Source: Brevibacterium iodinum ATCC 49514
GTDB lineage: Bacteria; Actinomycetota; Actinomycetes; Actinomycetales; Brevibacteriaceae
NCBI RefSeq assembly: GCF_900169265.1
Contig: NZ_FXYX01000005.1
Span: 62,001-126,000, forward strand
DNA: 64,000 bases
Reading direction: 5' to 3'
The translations under genes and the position numbers were made by a program. Under the pieces are notes generated by a model, which was given only the letters and a program-made list of their open reading frames with translations, ran no database searches and was not told the origin of the DNA. Positions 60,632-64,000 of this stretch are shown piece after piece (position 1 is the first letter of the stretch; each line of letters starts with the position of its first letter).

Positions 60632-61348
60632 ATGACCGACCACTCCCCCCGTTTCTCCGCCGAGGAATCCCGCCTCCTCTTCGGCCCTGACTCCGCCGAC
60701 TCCGGATCTCCCCGCTCCGGCCGTTCCGCGAATCCGCCTGTCGCACACCTGAACACCACCGTCGACCGGCCGCATCTGCTCTCCCGGTTCGCTCCGGTGC
60801 TGATTCTGCTCGCGGTCATGTGGGTCGTCGAGATCGTCGATGCGATCCTCCCCGCCGACCTCGACTTCTTCAGTCTGCAGTCGTGGAATCCGCTCTCGCT
60901 CTACGGCCTGGTGACCTCGCCTCTGCTGCACTCGGGATTCGGTCATCTCCTGGCCAATACCTTCCCGTTCCTCGTCCTCGGCGTCGTCATCGCGTTCGAA
61001 GGCAAGCGGCGCTTCTGGACCGTCACGGGCATCACTGCGCTGAGCTCCGGGCTCGGCGCGTGGCTGACGACTCTGCCCGGCCAGCACATCGTCGGTGCCT
61101 CCGGCATCGTCTTCGGATTCTTCGGCTACCTCGCCCTGCGCACCTGGTTCACCGATGACCTTCTGCGCAAGATCATCTACTTCGCCATCGGCCTGTTCAT
61201 CTTCGTCACCTACGGTGCATCGATGATCTTCGGCATGCTCCCGCAGACCAACGACATCTCCTGGCAAGGTCACCTGTTCGGATTCGCCGGCGGCATCTTC
61301 GCCGCATGGTGGCTGCACCGTCGCCCGGAGAAGCAGAAGACGGCCTGA
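60632..61348 (+). CDS. Rhomboid-family intramembrane serine protease
   Basis: 238-aa membrane protein. A 50-residue hydrophilic N-terminus precedes six helices. Catalytic features are HLLAN (H105, N109), the nucleophile S157 in GASG, and H214 in SWQGHLFGF, forming the Ser-His dyad. LLHSGFGHLLANTFPF matches the rhomboid H-x3-N motif. Activity is likely, with unknown substrates. No convincing ribosome site; CACAAT 6 nt before the ATG may be a weak leaderless -10. The gap 60507-60631 holds nothing else. Confidence 0.88.
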   Translation: MTDHSPRFSAEESRLLFGPDSADSGSPRSGRSANPPVAHLNTTVDRPHLLSRFAPVLILLAVMWVVEIVDAILPADLDFFSLQSWNPLSLYGLVTSPLLHSGFGHLLANTFPFLVLGVVIAFEGKRRFWTVTGITALSSGLGAWLTTLPGQHIVGASGIVFGFFGYLALRTWFTDDLLRKIIYFAIGLFIFVTYGASMIFGMLPQTNDISWQGHLFGFAGGIFAAWWLHRRPEKQKTA

Positions 61349-61379
61349 CGCTTTTCAGCGCCTGACGCCTGTCAGCGTC
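61347..61379. terminator. Possible bidirectional terminator between rhomboid gene and pth
   Basis: GACGCT (61347-61352) pairs with AGCGTC (61374-61379). Inside are two CGCN4TCAGCG-like units, so alternative hairpins are possible. It overlaps the rhomboid stop codon and ends 11 bp before the pth stop. Confidence 0.45.
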
Positions 61380-61389
61380 CGAGACCCGA

Positions 61390-61989
61390 TCAGCGCGAGT
61401 GGAACTTCTGCTGCATGTCGGTGAGTCCGTTGACGATGAGTTCTTCGACGCCGTCGGCGAGGTCGGAGACGAACATCGGCAGGGTCGTGCGTTCGTCCTT
61501 CATGAATGGGCGCAGCACGTAGTCGGCGGTGTCCTGTCGTCCCGGCGGGCGTCCGACTCCCGCTCGGACCCGCAGATAGTCCTTCGTGCCCAGCACTGAG
61601 GTCATCGAGCGCAGGCCGTTGTGCCCGCCCTCTCCCCCGCCGAGTTTGGCCTTGATGACGTCGAAGTCGAGATCCACATCGTCGTGGACGGCGATGATCC
61701 GGTCGGTGTCGATTCCATAGAAGTCGGCCAGTGCGCGTACCGGTCCGCCGGATTCGTTCATATATCCCGTCGAGGTGGCCAGGACCACGCGCGGGCCGGG
61801 CAGTCCCGGAACGCTGCCGGTCGACAGCCGCCCGGTTCCGACGTTCGCGCGCAGCTTCGTCCGCGTCAGCGTGGTTCCGATGCGGGAGGCGAGTTCGGCG
61901 ATGACCATCTGTCCGATGTTGTGCCGGGTCGTTTCGTACTTGGGTCCGGGGTTGCCCAGCCCGAAGACCAACCATGCTTCGTTCGACAT
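61390..61989 (-). CDS. pth: Peptidyl-tRNA hydrolase
   Basis: 199-aa enzyme releasing peptides from drop-off peptidyl-tRNAs. Catalytic and binding residues are in LVFGLGNPGPKYETTRHNIG (about 6-25; His in RHN), STGYMNESG (about 71-79), IAVHDDVDLDFD (about 96-107) and GGGEGGHNGLRS (about 114-125). Length is normal. ATG at 61989 begins SNEAWLVFGLG; the in-frame opening to 62121 lies upstream across the rplY-pth spacer and terminator hairpin and was not used. It is separated from rplY by two hairpins, so it likely has its own promoter within 61990-62090. Confidence 0.95.
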   Translation of the reverse strand: MSNEAWLVFGLGNPGPKYETTRHNIGQMVIAELASRIGTTLTRTKLRANVGTGRLSTGSVPGLPGPRVVLATSTGYMNESGGPVRALADFYGIDTDRIIAVHDDVDLDFDVIKAKLGGGEGGHNGLRSMTSVLGTKDYLRVRAGVGRPPGRQDTADYVLRPFMKDERTTLPMFVSDLADGVEELIVNGLTDMQQKFHSR

Positions 61990-62090
61990 TGCCGTCGTTG
62001 TCCGTCCTGTCCATGCCCGCGAACCGGGCGGTGATGCTTCTGCTCGCCGGTGGGCGAGACACGTGCCGGGGTTCTCCGCTGTGAAACGAA

Positions 62091-62125
62091 TTCGGTGGGC
62101 CGCCCACAACAGGCGACCCACCGAA
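62091..62125 (-). terminator. Second hairpin behind rplY
   Basis: TTCGGTGGG (62091-62099) pairs with CCCACCGAA (62117-62125). It follows the first rplY terminator and lies upstream of pth. Confidence 0.55.
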
Positions 62126-62143
62126 CAGCGTAGTCAGTCAGTG

Positions 62144-62173
62144 CTCCTCACTGCACCTCAGTGCAGTGAGGAG
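62144..62173 (-). terminator. Terminator of rplY
   Basis: CTCCTCACTGCAC (62144-62156) and GTGCAGTGAGGAG (62161-62173) make a perfect 13-bp stem with a 4-nt loop, 7 bp after the stop. Confidence 0.8.
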
Positions 62174-62179
62174 AGAAGA

Positions 62180-62821
62180 TCACTCCTCTTCGGAAGCCTC
62201 TTCTGCACCGGACTCCTCAGCAGACTCTTCCTCGGTCGACTCTTCGGTGTCTTCCTCGGCGTCGGACTCGGTGTCCATCGCGATCTCTTCGGAGACGTTG
62301 ACGATGAGCTGCTCTTCGTCGGCGATGAGCTCGACGCCTGCAGGCAGTTCGACCTGACCGGCCAGGACGTGCTCGCCGGCGGGACGGCCTTCGATGGAGA
62401 CCTCGATGAGCTCGGGCAGCTTGGTCGCATCAGCCTTGACGGCGATGGTCGACTCTTCCTGCGAGACCATGGTGCCGGGGGCGGCTTCTCCGACGACGTT
62501 GATCGGCACATCGACCTCGATCTTCTCGCCGCGCTTGACGATGATGAGGTCGAGGTGCTCGATATCACGACGGACGGGCTCGATCTGGACGTCACGCGCA
62601 ATGGCGAGGACGTTCTTCGATCCGTCGGTGCTTTCGATCTCGAGCAGTGCGTTGGCGTGCTTGAGAGCCAACATGGTGGCGTGGCCTTCGAGCGACACGT
62701 GCACGGGTTCTCCGCCGTGACCGTAGATGACAGCGGGGATGCGTCCCGCGCGGCGGATGCGGCGCGCTGCGCCCTTGCCGAACTCGTTGCGAGCTTCGGC
62801 CAGAAGTTTGAAGTCAGCCAT
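62180..62821 (-). CDS. rplY: 50S ribosomal protein L25 / general stress protein Ctc
   Basis: 213-aa long-form L25 (CTC type) binding 5S rRNA. The N-terminal L25 domain (residues 1-95) has RNEFGKGAARRIRRAGRIPAVIYG (in pieces) and HANALLEIE; the C-terminal TL5-type domain covers about 96-185. The last 25-30 residues are almost wholly Glu/Asp/Ser (EEDTEESTEEESAEESG), a common acidic tail. AAGGAG is 7 nt before the ATG at 62821. The upstream gap 62822-62970 holds its promoter. Confidence 0.95.
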   Translation of the reverse strand: MADFKLLAEARNEFGKGAARRIRRAGRIPAVIYGHGGEPVHVSLEGHATMLALKHANALLEIESTDGSKNVLAIARDVQIEPVRRDIEHLDLIIVKRGEKIEVDVPINVVGEAAPGTMVSQEESTIAVKADATKLPELIEVSIEGRPAGEHVLAGQVELPAGVELIADEEQLIVNVSEEIAMDTESDAEEDTEESTEEESAEESGAEEASEEE

Positions 62822-62970
62822 TTTCTCTCCTTCGTGGTGAACTTACCTTCGAGCACCACGGCGAAACAGCCTGAGTACCCACGCGAACCTCGAACCCAGT
62901 GGGCTCACGTTCGTGGGACAGGACCGCGTCGATCACGGAGACATCAGTCTCCCTCGCCGAGGCAACCCGA

Positions 62971-63987
62971 CTATTCTACGGCACCGTCCGTTTCGGCACC
63001 AATCCGAGAGGTCACGGCCGCGGCACATGCGTCGATTCCGGTCTCGGTGAGGAGGATGTCGTAGTGGTTCGTCCCCGGCACATCGACGATGTCCATCTGC
63101 GGCCACTGCCGAGCGAAGTCCTCGGTCAGCTCCGGCGGGTACAGACCCGGTTCGGCGGCGACGAGGTCGCGTTCGGCGAAGAGGAAGACCACCTCGGACT
63201 GGGAGTCGTCGCTGCCCACCAACGTCTCCAGGGCCTCACGATAGTCGGAGCCGGTGTACATGTCCGCCGAATCGGCCTGCATCGCCTCGACCGAGGTCGA
63301 GGGCTGGAACGAGTGATCGTCCTTGGCCGCCAGATCGTAGACGAAGCTCTCGGTCGCCACGGTGTCGAGGCCGTCGACGAAGGCGGGGTGAGCGGCGAAG
63401 AACGCCAAGTACTCCTCGACGCTGCCGAAGGTCATCGACAGCCGCTCGGCGGCCGGGCCGAGGACGGCGGCGATGAGGTCATCGGTGTCGAGGTCCTCGT
63501 CGTGAAGGTCATCGACGGGACCGTCTCCATGGGACTGCCCCACGGGCAGGGGAAGTCCCCCGTCGATGAGGATGGGGCCGCGGAATCGCCTGGCCGCCTC
63601 GGCGCCGGTATCGATGTTCTGCTCAGCCGCCGTGCCTGCCAGGGTCATGGCGACGAACCCGCCCATGGAATGCCCGACCAGAGTGACCGGGCCCTCCGGG
63701 GCGAAGGCGTCGAGAACGGCGGTGACATCCTGTGCGTGGGCGGCCATCCCGAACGGACCGGGCAGGGTGCGGGAGTCGGCGCGTCCGCGCAGGTCGGGGC
63801 CGATGATGCGGACCCCGGGGAGGGCGGAGACGAGGCCGGCGAAGAACAGGTGATTGGAGGTGATGCCGTGGATGACGCACACGGTGGGCACGCGTCCGGG
63901 GCCGCTGGCCACCGGCTCCCACACTCCCACGGACAGCTGCCCTCCGGGGACGTCCACGCAGTACCGGTTGTAATCGTGTGAGGACAT
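62971..63987 (-). CDS. Alpha/beta-hydrolase
   Basis: 338-aa hydrolase. The oxyanion-hole HG is at residues 40-41 (VIHGITSNH), the nucleophile S107 in GHSMGG, the acid probably D277 in FLFAERDLVA, and His in GTNHYDILL near 313. A cap region (about 140-250) is rich in acidic residues and Ala. No signal peptide, so probably cytosolic. The substrate is unknown (ester, epoxide or lactone). ATG at 63987 lies 13 bp from the window edge, so upstream promoter or operon context is not visible. Confidence 0.88.
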   Translation of the reverse strand: MSSHDYNRYCVDVPGGQLSVGVWEPVASGPGRVPTVCVIHGITSNHLFFAGLVSALPGVRIIGPDLRGRADSRTLPGPFGMAAHAQDVTAVLDAFAPEGPVTLVGHSMGGFVAMTLAGTAAEQNIDTGAEAARRFRGPILIDGGLPLPVGQSHGDGPVDDLHDEDLDTDDLIAAVLGPAAERLSMTFGSVEEYLAFFAAHPAFVDGLDTVATESFVYDLAAKDDHSFQPSTSVEAMQADSADMYTGSDYREALETLVGSDDSQSEVVFLFAERDLVAAEPGLYPPELTEDFARQWPQMDIVDVPGTNHYDILLTETGIDACAAAVTSRIGAETDGAVE

Positions 63988-64000
63988 CGTCCCTGATCCC

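Overview
The window looks like a chromosomal segment of a high-GC Gram-positive actinobacterium, most likely Brevibacterium or a close relative. This is inferred from protein character and gene order; no database search was possible. Supporting signs are the high GC content, a DtxR/IdeR-type iron box, myo-inositol-1-phosphate synthase, a mycosin-like subtilase, DUF501, and many start codons sitting 6-7 nt behind a TANNNT -10 box (leaderless mRNAs). Most of the window is housekeeping or catabolic chromosome. I see no prophage, integron, CRISPR array or intact insertion sequence.

Layout. 1-415: start of a nuclease-type metallophosphoesterase, cut by the window edge. 605-4717: iron-regulated siderophore ABC importer (ATPase, binding lipoprotein, fused double permease). 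4721-7178: LysR regulator divergent from malate:quinone oxidoreductase. 7391-15220: seven-gene operon for peptide uptake (binding protein, two permeases, two ATPases), an isoaspartyl dipeptidase and an NhaC-type antiporter. 15265-16605: AraC regulator and glyoxalase-fold protein. 16635-18971: sodium:solute symporter with a 71-residue membrane partner and an unknown protein. 18972-20605: degraded stretch with remnants of a molybdopterin oxidoreductase and an aldehyde dehydrogenase, a 62-bp inverted repeat and a short direct repeat. 20606-26320: Bax-inhibitor-1 family protein, AbgT transporter, inositol-phosphate synthase and release factor 3. 26483-36430: HrpA helicase with an RG-rich insert, an atypical Nramp transporter and a run of small membrane proteins. 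36748-39171: PPK2, an MFS carrier and a tRNA with a UAA anticodon. 39240-43741: biotin operon bioB-bioA-bioF-bioD under a BioQ-like operator. 43813-46924: small regulator/oxidoreductase pair and NADH dehydrogenase II with a Rex-like box. 47016-53534: mycosin-ppx-DUF501-ftsB operon and enolase, with a DUF559 nuclease gene inserted between ftsB and eno. 53611-58931: phosphatase, mazG, csbD, mfd. 59028-63987: secreted arylsulfotransferase-like lipoprotein, rhomboid protein, pth, rplY and a hydrolase.

Many operons are translationally coupled by ATGA, GTGA or TGATG overlaps (the peptide operon, bio, ppx-mycosin, ftsB-DUF501, mazG-phosphatase). No single large unknown system stands out. The best leads are the class I tRNA with a UAA anticodon, the Rex-like, BioQ-like and HxlR operators placed over leaderless promoters, the peptide/isoaspartyl operon, the DNA-level over-representation of GCCGAGGCGG, the HrpA insert, and the eroded 18972-20605 stretch.
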